Shown here piece by piece: positions 33,185 to 42,024 of a stretch of DNA of 43,981 nucleotides. The DNA is from an uncultured Hyphomicrobiales bacterium. GTDB lineage: Bacteria > Pseudomonadota > Alphaproteobacteria > Rhizobiales > Beijerinckiaceae. The translations under genes and the position numbers were made by a program. The stretch is from the NCBI GenBank assembly GCA_903931945.1, contig CAIZEI010000192.1, positions 1-43,981 of the forward strand, read 5' to 3'. Each line of letters opens with the position of its first letter. The first letter of the stretch is position 1. The notes under the pieces were generated by a model. It was given only the letters and a program-made list of their open reading frames with translations. It was not told where the DNA came from and did not search any database.

Positions 33185-33991
33185 ATGCCCCTCAGCCGCG
33201 CTAATGGGATCGACATTCGTTACGAGGCGGCCGGCGCTGGGCAGCCGCTCGTTCTTATCCATCCGCTTCCGTTCGATCATCGGGTCTGGCTCTATCAACA
33301 GGCGAGCTTTTCAGATCGCTTCCGCGTGATTGCGATGGATTTGCGCGGCTGGGGCGCATCATCAAAACCGACCACGCCTTTCACGCTCGCCGACATGGGT
33401 GCGGATGTCATGCGGGTCCTGGCCAACGAGGGCGTCGCAGCAGGCGCGATCGTCATGGGTTGCAGCATCGGCTCGAAAATCGCGCTAATGCTCGCGTGCG
33501 ATCATCCAGAGGTCTTTTCCGCAGCGATCCTTGTGGGCGGCAACAGCGGAGCGCAAAACCAGTTCGACCACCGGATCGCCGCCTATCGCGACAACGCACG
33601 GTCAGGAACCTTGCGCGACTACCATCTTGGCCATTTGCGCTATGGCGTGACGCCGGCTTGGGCCGACACGCCCATCGGTCGCTATCTCCTTGACGGTTTC
33701 GCTGATCGTGGCGTTGGCCTCGACCCAGACAACATCGCGCGGGTGTTTCAGGCGCTGACGGTTTCAGACCTCACCGCGAAGCTGCCGGCCTTTCGCACGC
33801 CGACGCTGATTGTAAACGGCGAACACGACAACGCTTTGCCCGGAGGGCTGAAGACGGCTTCGCTCATCCCCCACGCGCGGCATGAAATCCTCGCCGGCGC
33901 CGGCCATTGTTGCTTCATCGAAAAGCCCGCGGCTTTCGACGCGCTGGTGGTCGACTTCCTCGCCGCCAACCACCTTTTGCCCCTGGAATAA
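33185..33991 (+). CDS. Alpha/beta hydrolase, 3-oxoadipate enol-lactonase-like
   Basis: A 268-residue cytoplasmic alpha/beta hydrolase from ATG 33185 (MPLSRANGIDIRYEAAGAGQ). Visible parts: the oxyanion region PLVLIHPLPFDHRVW, VIAMDLRGWGASSKP, the nucleophile elbow VMGCSIGSKIALMLA (Gly-x-Ser-x-Gly with Ser in CSIG), the Asp strand LIVNGEHDNALP and the catalytic His in AGAGHCCFIEKP. This is the layout of 3-oxoadipate enol-lactone hydrolases and related C-C or ester hydrolases. Receptor 8 starts 28 bases downstream on the same strand, so enzyme and receptor appear to form one operon. A GTG or ATG further upstream (33158) has no site. Confidence 0.85.
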   Translation: MPLSRANGIDIRYEAAGAGQPLVLIHPLPFDHRVWLYQQASFSDRFRVIAMDLRGWGASSKPTTPFTLADMGADVMRVLANEGVAAGAIVMGCSIGSKIALMLACDHPEVFSAAILVGGNSGAQNQFDHRIAAYRDNARSGTLRDYHLGHLRYGVTPAWADTPIGRYLLDGFADRGVGLDPDNIARVFQALTVSDLTAKLPAFRTPTLIVNGEHDNALPGGLKTASLIPHARHEILAGAGHCCFIEKPAAFDALVVDFLAANHLLPLE

Positions 33992-34019
33992 CCACGCGCC
34001 TTTCTTTGGGAATCCACCC

Positions 34020-35060
34020 ATGCAATCCGCACCCTTCGCTTTGCCGTTAACTGTCGCCCTGTCGCTCGCGGCAACGACAGTCGAAACGTCGGCGCAAACC
34101 ACCGAAGCCTTTTACCGCGGCAAGCAGATCACGATGATCATCGCTGGAGGCGTCGGCGGCGGCTATGATCTTTACGCCCGCACCTTTGGGCGCTATCTCG
34201 GCCGTCACATCGCTGGCGAACCGCAGATCATCCCGAAGAATATTCCCGCGGCCGGAGGACTCGCAGGCGCGAACGCACTGTTCACGAACACCGATCACGA
34301 CGGGCTGACCATCGGCGCATTGACGAGCAGCAGCACGCTCGATCCGCTGTTCGCATCGCCCGGGGCGCGCTATGACTCGTTGAAACTGAACTGGCTTGGC
34401 TCCATCGGCAAATTGCAGAATGTCTGCGTGACCTGGCATACGAGCGCCATAAAGACGGTGGACGATCTGCGCAGCCGTGAGGTGCTCGTTGGCGGCTCCG
34501 GCGCGACATCGGATTCCGGCGTGATGCCCAGGGTGCTCAACGCGCTTCTCGGCACGCGCATGAAGGTTATCACCGGCTATGACGCAGGCGCGGCGACCGA
34601 AATGGCGGTGGAACGGGGGGAGATAGAAGGCGTGTGCGGGCTCGGCTGGTCAACTTTCAAGGCTGCGCGGCCCGACTGGATCAGAGACCGGCTGATCAAT
34701 GTCATCTTGCAAATGGGGATGAAAAAGCACAGGGAATTGCCCGACGTTCCCATGGCTCAGGACTATGTCGCCGACCCTGTCAAAAAGCGCGTGCTTGAAC
34801 TGATCCTGTTGAGGCAGGAGCTTGGCCGGCCGTTCGCCGCGCCGCCTGACACGCCGGCGGACCGGTTGGCGGCATTGCGTTCCGGCTTTGAGGCAACGCT
34901 GAAGGATCCTCAATTTCTCGCCGACGCCCCCAAAGCGCTCATGGAAATCAATCCGCTGGATGCAAGCGCGACCACGAGCCTGCTGAACGGCGCCTACGCA
35001 AATCCGCGCGCCATCGTCGAACAGGCTGCGGCTCTGGTGGCGCCAGCCGATGCGAAATGA
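34020..35060 (+). CDS. TctC/Bug-like periplasmic receptor 8
   Basis: A 346-residue receptor. ATG 34020 is used: it is close behind the hydrolase and leaves a proper signal peptide (MQSAPFALPLTVALSLAATT, cleaved near VETSA/QTTEA). Motifs: GGVGGGYDLYARTFGRYLGR, KNIPAAGGLAGANALFTN with a T-DHDGLTIGA loop instead of APRDG, WHTSAIKTVDDLRSREVLVG, GSGATSDSGVMPRVLNALLG and AVERGEIEGVCGLGWST. The changed DHDG loop near the ligand pocket suggests its own specificity. It probably serves the hydrolase with which it is co-transcribed. Confidence 0.88.
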   Translation: MQSAPFALPLTVALSLAATTVETSAQTTEAFYRGKQITMIIAGGVGGGYDLYARTFGRYLGRHIAGEPQIIPKNIPAAGGLAGANALFTNTDHDGLTIGALTSSSTLDPLFASPGARYDSLKLNWLGSIGKLQNVCVTWHTSAIKTVDDLRSREVLVGGSGATSDSGVMPRVLNALLGTRMKVITGYDAGAATEMAVERGEIEGVCGLGWSTFKAARPDWIRDRLINVILQMGMKKHRELPDVPMAQDYVADPVKKRVLELILLRQELGRPFAAPPDTPADRLAALRSGFEATLKDPQFLADAPKALMEINPLDASATTSLLNGAYANPRAIVEQAAALVAPADAK

Positions 35061-35586
35061 CCCGTCCGAACCGGAAACAATAGAGGCTCTAGAACCGGAA
35101 ACGCCATTGGCCGTCCACCGGAAATCTGGGTATCAATCAGTCTGAAGCGCTTGCGGCAGGTCAGCGAAATTTGCTCCCAGGAATTGTTCAATTTATGAGC
35201 AAGGCCATTTGCGCGCTGGTGGACCCGAAAATGGAGATAGCTCAAAAAGCTTGGGGTTAATTCGCGTTTTCAATGTCGTGACGTCGCGCATCGCGACGTT
35301 TCGAGGTCCCGCGGCAACCCGCTTATCGCGTCCGCAGTTGAAGGACTTGCGTCTTATGTAATCGCACCGCGCTGGAAATTATGCGCTGGGCCGGTCTCGA
35401 AGGGATCGCCGACACGAATCGTGGCGGGAGGCATCCACCGGCTTCATCCGAATCTGTCCCTTTGCGACCTGATTGACTGGCCATGCACCCCTTTCCGTGG
35501 TCTCCTAGGAAAAGTATGACGCCGATCACACTCCAACGGCTGGACGCGCAGTCATGCACCGACAAACACAGGGAGCGAGAACGAGA
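35061..35586. other. 526-bp intergenic region with repeat copy D
   Basis: Contains copy D of the 131-bp repeat (35330-35460). The rest shows no gene or IS remnant. Confidence 0.5.
35330..35460 (-). repeat. 131-bp dispersed intergenic repeat, copy D
   Basis: Exactly 131 bases on the minus strand, aligning with copy A almost without gaps: GGTGGATGCCTCCCGCCACG, GGCGATCCC, GACCGGCCCAGCGCATAATT, CATAAGACGCAAGTCC and the closing GCGGAC. It has the same orientation as copy C, so C and D form a direct-repeat pair around 14.5-35.3 kb. Confidence 0.78.
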
Positions 35587-35889
35587 ATGCCAAAGGGATA
35601 TTGGATCGCGCGCGTGGACGTGACGAATGATGAAGGATACGCGCCGTATGCGGCTGCAAATCCCGCGATCTTCAAAAAATTTGGCGGACGCTTCTTGGTG
35701 CGCTCGGGCAAGTTCGAAGCTCCTGAAGGCGCGAGCCGTTCGCGCAACGTCGTGATCGAATTTCCCGACTTTGCAACGGCGGTCGCCTGCTATAATTCGC
35801 CGGAGTATGAGGCGAATATCAAAGTGCGCCTGCCAAACGCCATTGCCGATATCCTCATCATTGAGGGATATGACGGCCCACAGCCATAG
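35587..35889 (+). CDS. DUF1330 family protein
   Basis: A 100-residue ferredoxin-fold (dimeric alpha-beta barrel) protein: MPKGYWIARVDVTNDEGYAP, YAAANPAIFKKFGGRFLVRS, then SRNVVIEFPDFATAVACYNS and DILIIEGYDG. This is the complete DUF1330 pattern and length. ATG 35587 has AGGGAGCGAGAAC upstream. Biochemical role unknown; such small barrel proteins often act next to catabolic enzymes. It stands alone between repeat copies D and E. Confidence 0.9.
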   Translation: MPKGYWIARVDVTNDEGYAPYAAANPAIFKKFGGRFLVRSGKFEAPEGASRSRNVVIEFPDFATAVACYNSPEYEANIKVRLPNAIADILIIEGYDGPQP

Positions 35890-35989
35890 CTGTGGCAATG
35901 TTTCTGGCGGCGTCGATCAGGCGACCAAATAATTGCGCCTCGTGGCGCTTCGCGTCGTTTGACAGCCTTGGCGCGAATCCGTTTGGCGC

Positions 35990-36050
35990 GTCCGAAGTCA
36001 AGGGGATCGCGTCGTTTGTATACGTCGGGCGCTGCACCCGAGCGCAATTG
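35990..36050 (-). repeat. 131-bp dispersed repeat, partial copy E
   Basis: Only the 3' third of the repeat is recognisable: on the minus strand GTATACAAACGACGCGATCC, then CCTTGACTTCGGACGCG, which parallels the ATACAAAAGACGCAAATCCC to GCGGAC end of copies A-D. The 5' part is lost. It lies between the DUF1330 gene and the end of the dab operon. Confidence 0.5.
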
Positions 36051-36119
36051 CGTCAATGATTACTTACGTTCAATTTGAGTGTGTGGATATGGAGCGCTGA
36101 GATTGTGCATGTTTTCGTT

Positions 36120-36977
36120 CTAAGGATTACAATAATCGCAATACATCGGATTTTCTCGCGTCTTGCCGTCAGCGCGTGTACGCGTTTCGCTACAACCGCA
36201 GGCAACGCAACCGAATTTATCTAACATGGGCGAACGGGTAGGCGAGCCGCAATCCATGCAAGGCAAGCCATCGATTTGGCCACTCTTGCCAAAACCTGGA
36301 CTGCCGCAGGCAGGACAAAGGCTCGCCACTCTTTGCGCGAGCTTGATGGCTAGTTTGTCCAACGACCGCATGCGCGTTGGATTACGATGGGCTCGCATAT
36401 CATTGGATAGGACGACACGTCCGTCATCCGATTGCCGGGCGAGCATTGCAATTGCGTTGTCGAGATCGTCTCGGGTGAGAATGTCCTTGATAATTGGCGT
36501 TGAAACCCCGGGTGCATTCGGACGGGCAATCAGTCCATGCGAAGGAAAACGACAACTTGCCAGGAACGAGGTCAAATCTTCGCCGGGCCTTAGAATCGCT
36601 TTTTGAAAAACGATGTCCGGCGTGACGAGGCTTTCCGAAATCTCGATTCCGCGATCATCATCGACCAGCTTGAGCAGTTCCATGCCGGCGGTGATGAACG
36701 GTATCGCCGGATGTGGTCCGAATGTTCCTTCGCTGGCCAAACCAATTCTCGTGTTGGCTGCGGTCATCCCCAGGCGAGCCTTGCGGGTGGCGACCTCGCC
36801 CATGGAGCCGATGCGGGGGATGTCTCCCGAAAACGTGCCGAGCGCATCGGTGTCGATGTCTGCTGCGGAAATGACGTGAAGACCTACAAGCTCCTTGAAA
36901 GGCGGCGCGACCGCGATTTCCTTGCGGTGCATGGTTGCCAGCGTCGCGACCATGCCGTGATAGGGATGGTGTTTCAT
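36120..36977 (-). CDS. DUF6671-like protein with C-terminal zinc-ribbon cysteines
   Basis: A 285-residue protein starting at ATG 36977 (MKHHPYHGMVATLATMHRKE), 16 bases after the cysD stop; the longer frame from 37130 overlaps cysD and is rejected. The body carries MVATLATMHRKEIAVAPPF, DTDALGTFSGDIPRIG, TRIGLASEGTFGPHPAIPFI, IDIVFQKAILR-like strands and LSNDMRAHRNPTRM, a pattern I associate with DUF6671. The end has cysteine pairs C221/C224, C240/C243, C257/C260 (with C262) and C280/C283, enough for two zinc ribbons. Function unknown. As the last gene of the dabB-dabA-cysD unit it may work with CysD. It has no P-loop, so it does not replace the GTPase CysN directly. Confidence 0.75.
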   Translation of the reverse strand: MKHHPYHGMVATLATMHRKEIAVAPPFKELVGLHVISAADIDTDALGTFSGDIPRIGSMGEVATRKARLGMTAANTRIGLASEGTFGPHPAIPFITAGMELLKLVDDDRGIEISESLVTPDIVFQKAILRPGEDLTSFLASCRFPSHGLIARPNAPGVSTPIIKDILTRDDLDNAIAMLARQSDDGRVVLSNDMRAHRNPTRMRSLDKLAIKLAQRVASLCPACGSPGFGKSGQIDGLPCMDCGSPTRSPMLDKFGCVACGCSETRTRADGKTRENPMYCDYCNP

Positions 36978-36993
36978 AGGCGAGTCGCCATTG

Positions 36994-37908
36994 TCAGAAA
37001 TAGCCTTCGCGCTTTTTTTGTTCGAGCGATCCGCCGTCCTCGCCATCGCTGATGCGTCCCTGGCGCTCGGAAAATGAGGCCCGCAAGGTCTCATCGACAA
37101 CGGTGGCGAGCTCTGTAGCCTCGGACTCAATTGCTCCCGTCACTGGCCAACATCCGAGCGTGCGAAATCGCACTGTCTTTGTCTGAATTTCATCGCCGGG
37201 CCGGAACCGCATCCGGGGCTCCTCATCGACAACGATGAAAGAACCGGACCGCCGCACGACGGGCCTAGGCGCGGCGTAGTAGAGCGGAACCAACTCAATC
37301 TTGCGGAGCAACGCATAGTTCCAAATATCCGCCTCGGTCCAATTAGAGAGCGGGAAAACCCTGGCCGTCTGATCCTTGCCGAGGCGAAAATTGAACTGGC
37401 GCCACTGCTCCGGTCGTTGCTGTCGCGGCTCCCATGTGTGGCCCGCGCCGCGAACCGATACGATACGCTCCTTCGCGCGCGATCTTTCTTCATCGCGCCG
37501 GGCGCCGCCAAAGATGACGTCGTAACCGCCATTGTCTAGCGCGGTCTTGAGAGGCTGGGTGCGCATCATCAATGTATAGAGATCGCCGTGATCGAATGGA
37601 TTGATGCCTGCTTTTCTCCCCTCTTCATTCGAGAAGGCGACAAGCTTGAAGCCATGCTTGGACGCGAAGTCGTCGCGAAATTTGATCAACGATTGGAACT
37701 CCCAAGTCGAGTCGATGTGCAGCAGCGGAAACGGCGGCCTGGAGGGATAAAACGCTCGCAAGGCAAGATGCGCCAATACCGTTGAGTCCTTTCCCGCAGA
37801 GAAAAGCATCACCGGATTGCGGGCGTTGGAGACCGCCTCGCGCAATATGTGGATGGATTCAGATTCCAGCGCCGACAGATGACCAGGTTTCATGGCTTGA
37901 TGTTCCAT
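36994..37908 (-). CDS. cysD: Sulfate adenylyltransferase subunit 2
   Basis: A 304-residue CysD, close to the 302 residues of the E. coli protein and collinear with it: LESESIHILREAVSNARNPV, the PP-loop SAGKDST (residues 37-43), ALRAFYPSRPPFPLLHIDST, GINPFDHGDLYTLMMRTQPL, DVIFGGARRDEERSRAKERI, RVFPLSNWTEADIWNY, RTLGCWPVTGAIESEA, SERQGR and the C-terminal KKREGYF. CysD makes APS from ATP and sulfate but normally needs the GTPase CysN, whose gene is absent here. The first ATG (37908) and one at 37893 are both possible. It is placed between dabA (31-base gap) and a DUF6671 gene, an arrangement I do not know from described sulfate operons. Confidence 0.9.
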   Translation of the reverse strand: MEHQAMKPGHLSALESESIHILREAVSNARNPVMLFSAGKDSTVLAHLALRAFYPSRPPFPLLHIDSTWEFQSLIKFRDDFASKHGFKLVAFSNEEGRKAGINPFDHGDLYTLMMRTQPLKTALDNGGYDVIFGGARRDEERSRAKERIVSVRGAGHTWEPRQQRPEQWRQFNFRLGKDQTARVFPLSNWTEADIWNYALLRKIELVPLYYAAPRPVVRRSGSFIVVDEEPRMRFRPGDEIQTKTVRFRTLGCWPVTGAIESEATELATVVDETLRASFSERQGRISDGEDGGSLEQKKREGYF

Positions 37909-37939
37909 TTGATTTTCAATTTTGTGAAAATGAGATCGC

Positions 37940-40360
37940 TCAGATCGCCATTCTCAGCGTGACATCGGGATCGGACGCAGCGCTTACAAAGCTCCACTGA
38001 AGATCGCCCGCGTAGCGCCACGACATCCGACCCTTCTCATCAAGGGCGAAGAGGTGGAGCCAGCGATTGTCGAACAGCGTCCGAACACCGTCATGGCGCT
38101 TCAGGATGTCGCCCATCGCTTCGCGCGGCGCCTCAATGCAGACGGACAGACGGAGGGGCTCGTGAACGTAGCTTTCGCCGTCATGGACCGATTGCCAGGG
38201 CAGACCGGCGCGCATCGCGCCGCCATTGCCCTCCACGACGCCCATGCCTCCGATGACGTTGTGCAGAAGCTTGTTACCGCCGCCGAAGATTTTGGGCGCG
38301 ACGGTCGATCCGTAATATTGCAGGCTGATCCAGCTCGCCACGATCACGGGCGCCGTCAGGATCAGCTCCAGCACGCCAAAGTCCCTGTCGTTCTTCCAGT
38401 CATATTCATGAAGGAACGCGCGGCCCTCCAGTGTCTTGCCCGCCGTGCGCAGACGTGGCGCCGCGATGAAGGATTTACACCCAGCCAGGGCCCATTCCGG
38501 CCGCACCTCAGCCCAGTCGCGTCCGCGCCTAACGAGGCTGCCTTGCCCGTTCGCTCCAGGCAGTCGCAAAGCGCGTTCGGCCCTTGAAATGACGCTCGCT
38601 GCCTCCATCCAGGTTTTCGCCTGGCGAATATCGGCCCGGTGAGGTTTGGAGGGGTGATCTTCAGTATAAAGCTTCACCATGTCCGTGGTCGTGTCATGCA
38701 GGGCGCCAACGAACAATGTATCTGCCGGTATCTCGATCCGCTGGGCGAGCAAGCCCGCGCGCACATCGGTGTCGTTTAACAGCGAGGCCAGCAGCCGCGC
38801 ATTGACCTCGCCGGAATAACCGCCGCACGCGCCGCAATTGAGCCCGCTTGCATGAGGGTTATTGACAACGGTTGCGCCGTGTCCGGCCAACACCACAAGC
38901 CTCGCGAAGTTCGTTGTCATCGACATGGCCCGCAGCACGGTCTCGGCGGCCTTGGTTCTCGTTGGCAGATCGAGAGCGGGATCCAGACGTGGGGCGGGAT
39001 CATTCGGCTCGGTTGCGCCTCGGAAGCCCAACGCATCGCTCAGCAGCTTGCTTGCATAAAGCGGTCCGGTCGCCTCGACGAAGGCGAAGGACGACACGGC
39101 CGCGAGCTTGAACCGGCCCCAGGCCCGCCTAGCACGCGCCTGGATTCGCGCCGATTGGTCGGCGACGACGTCTTCAGGACCACCCGAACAGGTGCTTAGA
39201 CCGGGGTTCAGGAGAACGGGCAGACGAAGTTCTCGAACGTCCGAGGCAAACCGGCGATGGGAGGCCGTTAGACCGAAGAAGCCAGCGAACCCAAGCGTCT
39301 GGATATCCGGGTGTACCGATTCCAAAGCCCGCCTAAACACCTCGGACCGCACATCGATACAAAAGGCCGCCTGGAGCGTGGGGCGAGTGTCCGTCGCCCT
39401 TTTCCCAGGCGCCGCGAGCGTCTTCGCCAAGGCACGTTGGGCGGCGCGTTCCGCAGCTTCCTGCAATATAGCGTTCACGACATGCTCGGCGGTCGGCGTG
39501 ACCGGCGACGCGTGGATGGCGGTCGCGGCTTTCCAGCACACGCCAATTCGATCCTTATACCTTTCAAAAAGAGCCGCTTCCCAGACCAGGCGGATCGCGA
39601 GAAGATCGGTAATGGTCGCGTCAGCGCCGCCGGCGAGTTCCGCCTCCCAGAGCCTGTAGCGCGCATATTGCGCCCAGCCGCCCAGCGTTACGAGCATCTG
39701 GTGGAAATAGGTCTCATAGGCCTCAGACGGAAGCGCAATTCTCCCCGCTACGCATGCAAGCGCGACCGGCGCGCTTTCCGGGGCTTCCGATACATGGGTC
39801 GCAAATCCCGAAAGGCCAACAATCTCGGGGGTCAGATCATGGGTCGCAAAAGCGCGCCAGGCAGCGTAAGCGCCTTTGCCGCGTGGCGCAGCCCAAAGCG
39901 CCTGTCCTTCGTCGAAGTATTCCGCCGCCCATGCCCCAATGCGGTCAGCGATGAGTCCTGGCCAGTCAATACCCGAGGCCTCGGCCGCGAGGTCGGCGAT
40001 GGTCGAAACCGCGCGAGTCTCCGGCGGCCTCACAGCCGCCGCAGACTTCAGGGCTGCAAGATCGGCGGGGCGCAGCGGCTCCGGCGCGTTCGCCAAAGCC
40101 TCCGACAGATCTTCATCTGCAATAACGCCGCTGGCGATTCTTTTCTGAAACCAGCCGCGCGGCATCGTGACGGGCGCCCCCGCAACGCGTTCTAGCCGAG
40201 CGCCGACAGTGGCCAGGCTTTCGCCGCTCTGGCCGAGGAATGGATTGACCGCGACGCTCGACGCCAACGGCCAAAGCGGCGGGATCGCCCGCGCGGCGCG
40301 ATCGGCGGCGGCGGCGAGTTGAGCGGGATCACGCCAACCTGGAACCTCTGAATTGGTCAT
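37940..40360 (-). CDS. dabA: DabA, carbonic-anhydrase-like subunit of the DAB inorganic-carbon accumulation complex
   Basis: An 806-residue DUF2309/UPF0753 protein. DAB complexes convert CO2 to bicarbonate in the cytoplasm in one direction, driven by the cation gradient through DabB. The beta-carbonic-anhydrase-like zinc site is complete: C334 and D336 in [17 protein letters not shown]494 in [20 protein letters not shown] and C509 fifteen residues later. This is the same spacing as His524/Cys539 (with Cys351/Asp353) of Halothiobacillus neapolitanus DabA2. No transmembrane helices are needed or seen. GGAGG lies four bases before ATG 40360. It follows dabB by 18 bases. Confidence 0.95.
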   Translation of the reverse strand: MTNSEVPGWRDPAQLAAAADRAARAIPPLWPLASSVAVNPFLGQSGESLATVGARLERVAGAPVTMPRGWFQKRIASGVIADEDLSEALANAPEPLRPADLAALKSAAAVRPPETRAVSTIADLAAEASGIDWPGLIADRIGAWAAEYFDEGQALWAAPRGKGAYAAWRAFATHDLTPEIVGLSGFATHVSEAPESAPVALACVAGRIALPSEAYETYFHQMLVTLGGWAQYARYRLWEAELAGGADATITDLLAIRLVWEAALFERYKDRIGVCWKAATAIHASPVTPTAEHVVNAILQEAAERAAQRALAKTLAAPGKRATDTRPTLQAAFCIDVRSEVFRRALESVHPDIQTLGFAGFFGLTASHRRFASDVRELRLPVLLNPGLSTCSGGPEDVVADQSARIQARARRAWGRFKLAAVSSFAFVEATGPLYASKLLSDALGFRGATEPNDPAPRLDPALDLPTRTKAAETVLRAMSMTTNFARLVVLAGHGATVVNNPHASGLNCGACGGYSGEVNARLLASLLNDTDVRAGLLAQRIEIPADTLFVGALHDTTTDMVKLYTEDHPSKPHRADIRQAKTWMEAASVISRAERALRLPGANGQGSLVRRGRDWAEVRPEWALAGCKSFIAAPRLRTAGKTLEGRAFLHEYDWKNDRDFGVLELILTAPVIVASWISLQYYGSTVAPKIFGGGNKLLHNVIGGMGVVEGNGGAMRAGLPWQSVHDGESYVHEPLRLSVCIEAPREAMGDILKRHDGVRTLFDNRWLHLFALDEKGRMSWRYAGDLQWSFVSAASDPDVTLRMAI

Positions 40361-40378
40361 ATCTCCTCCACGGATAGA

Positions 40379-41938
40379 TCAGGTCGCCTTGCGTCGCCGC
40401 CAGCCGCCGAGCAGCCGGTCAAACACCGCGTTGGCATAGAAGCCATTCGAAAGGTGCACGCGCAGCCCCGAGGCCGCAGGGTGGTAAGCCCAGAGCGGAA
40501 ACATGGCCTGAACGACGGCCACGAGACCGAAACTGATCACCGCAAGGACAATCAGCGCCCATTGCAATGGTCCGGGCGACGGCGGGGCTGGAAGCACGTC
40601 GGCCGTCAGCCAGATTGTGAAGACCTGAAGCGCAAAGTAGCTGACGGACGTAGCGGCGGCGTAGACGATAGTCCGCTGGGTCAGTGCCCTGGGCGCGGCA
40701 TCAGCCAATCCCTGCGCGATCATATAGGCGACGCCGAAGATCAGGATGGCGCCTAACGCAATGGCTTGTGGCGATTTGTGCTGAATGCCGAAACCGATTC
40801 CGACGAGGGCGTAAATCGCCAGCGCAAGGAGAAAGGCGCGCCCGACCGCGCCAGACGTGGGAATGGCCACCGGACCGGGGCGCCGGTTTGCGGCGATCAA
40901 TTCCACCACGCCGCCGGAAGCCAGGAAGGAATGGGCTTTGTAAAGGGAATGGGCCACGATATGCAGCAAAGCAAGCGGGAAGAGCGCGAGCCCGCATTCC
41001 AGGATCATGAAACCCATCTGGGCGACGGTCGACCAGGCAAGCGAGGTTTTCACCGCCGGCTGAGTGAGCATCACCAACCCGCCAAAGAGCGCGGTGAAAC
41101 CACCGATCATGACGAGGACCGCCAGAACCGCGGGGGAGAGCAACATGACGTCGGCGAAGCGGATCAGCAGAAACCCGCCTGCATTGATGACGCCCGCGTG
41201 CAGCAGCGCCGAGACGGGCGTCGGGGTTTCCATCACCTCGGTCAGCCAGCCGTGTGTCGGAAATTGCGCCGATTTCAAGAGCGCCGCCACCGCCAGACAG
41301 CCCGCCGCGCCAACTGCAAATTCGCCGCCATTTCCGGCGCGCGCGGCGTTCAAGATTTCGGTTATGTCGGTCGTGCCATAGGCGAGCGTCAACAGCGCCA
41401 TCGCGATGATGAGCGCCGCGTCGCCCATGCGCGCCGCGACAAATTTCTTGGCGGCCGCGCGCCGCGCCGCGCGACGGTCTGGATAGAACAGCAAGAGCCG
41501 GTGCAAAAAAACGCTCGTCGCGACCCAGGCCAGAACGAATTGGATGAGGTTGCCCGAGAGCACCAGGAGAAGCACGGAGGCGAGCGTCATACAGAGCCAG
41601 GCCATGAACGCCGCCTGGCGCGCCTCGCCGATGAGATAGGTCGCCGCGTAACGCACGACGACCCAACCGATGAACGAGACCAGGTCGAGCATCACGGCGC
41701 CGACGACGTCAAGGCGAAAGGATAGCCCAACCCCGTAAGGCCCGATCAAGCGCCTGTCCCCCGCTCCATGTAGAACCAGCGCTGCCGTCGAGGTCGCCGC
41801 AACCATCAGTGCGACAAGGGCCGAGCCTTCAGCCAGCAAGGAGAGGATGCGCGGATTGCGATCCAGGCTCGCAAACGCAAGGACGGCGCTAAACAGCAGC
41901 GTCAATGGAGCGACATAGGGCAAAAGATCGATGAACAA
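40379..41938 (-). CDS. dabB: DabB, proton-translocating (NuoL/MrpA-like) membrane subunit of the DAB complex
   Basis: A 519-residue polytopic membrane protein of the NADH-quinone oxidoreductase L / Mrp antiporter family, expected to have about 13-15 helices. Family landmarks: FAVGAAGCLAVAALLKSAQF, PTHGWLTEVMETPTPVSALL, HAGVINAGGFLLIRF, GGLVMLTQPAVKTSLAWSTV and ALLHIVAHSLYKAHSFLASG, the Lys/His/Glu residues lining the ion path. The start is TTG 41938 (LFIDLLPYVAPLTLLFSAVL), with GAGGA nine bases upstream. It is the first gene of the dab operon and its 5' region faces the LysR gene. Confidence 0.94.
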   Translation of the reverse strand: MFIDLLPYVAPLTLLFSAVLAFASLDRNPRILSLLAEGSALVALMVAATSTAALVLHGAGDRRLIGPYGVGLSFRLDVVGAVMLDLVSFIGWVVVRYAATYLIGEARQAAFMAWLCMTLASVLLLVLSGNLIQFVLAWVATSVFLHRLLLFYPDRRAARRAAAKKFVAARMGDAALIIAMALLTLAYGTTDITEILNAARAGNGGEFAVGAAGCLAVAALLKSAQFPTHGWLTEVMETPTPVSALLHAGVINAGGFLLIRFADVMLLSPAVLAVLVMIGGFTALFGGLVMLTQPAVKTSLAWSTVAQMGFMILECGLALFPLALLHIVAHSLYKAHSFLASGGVVELIAANRRPGPVAIPTSGAVGRAFLLALAIYALVGIGFGIQHKSPQAIALGAILIFGVAYMIAQGLADAAPRALTQRTIVYAAATSVSYFALQVFTIWLTADVLPAPPSPGPLQWALIVLAVISFGLVAVVQAMFPLWAYHPAASGLRVHLSNGFYANAVFDRLLGGWRRRKAT

Positions 41939-42024
41939 TGGTTTTCCTCTTCAAGGCGCTGGTCAGGCCATGAAGATGTACTCGCCGCCCCTTGCTGAGA
42001 AAAATTCATTGTTTCGACGATAAC

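Noticed and set aside
10429-35060. Receptors as recent tandem duplicates
   Set aside because: Apart from shared motifs they differ strongly in loop residues, signal peptides and central blocks, and they lie on both strands with unrelated neighbours.
40701-41725. Long open frames on both strands within dabB
   Set aside because: Shadow frames of the membrane-protein gene, rich in Arg/Gly and without hydrophobic pattern or motifs.
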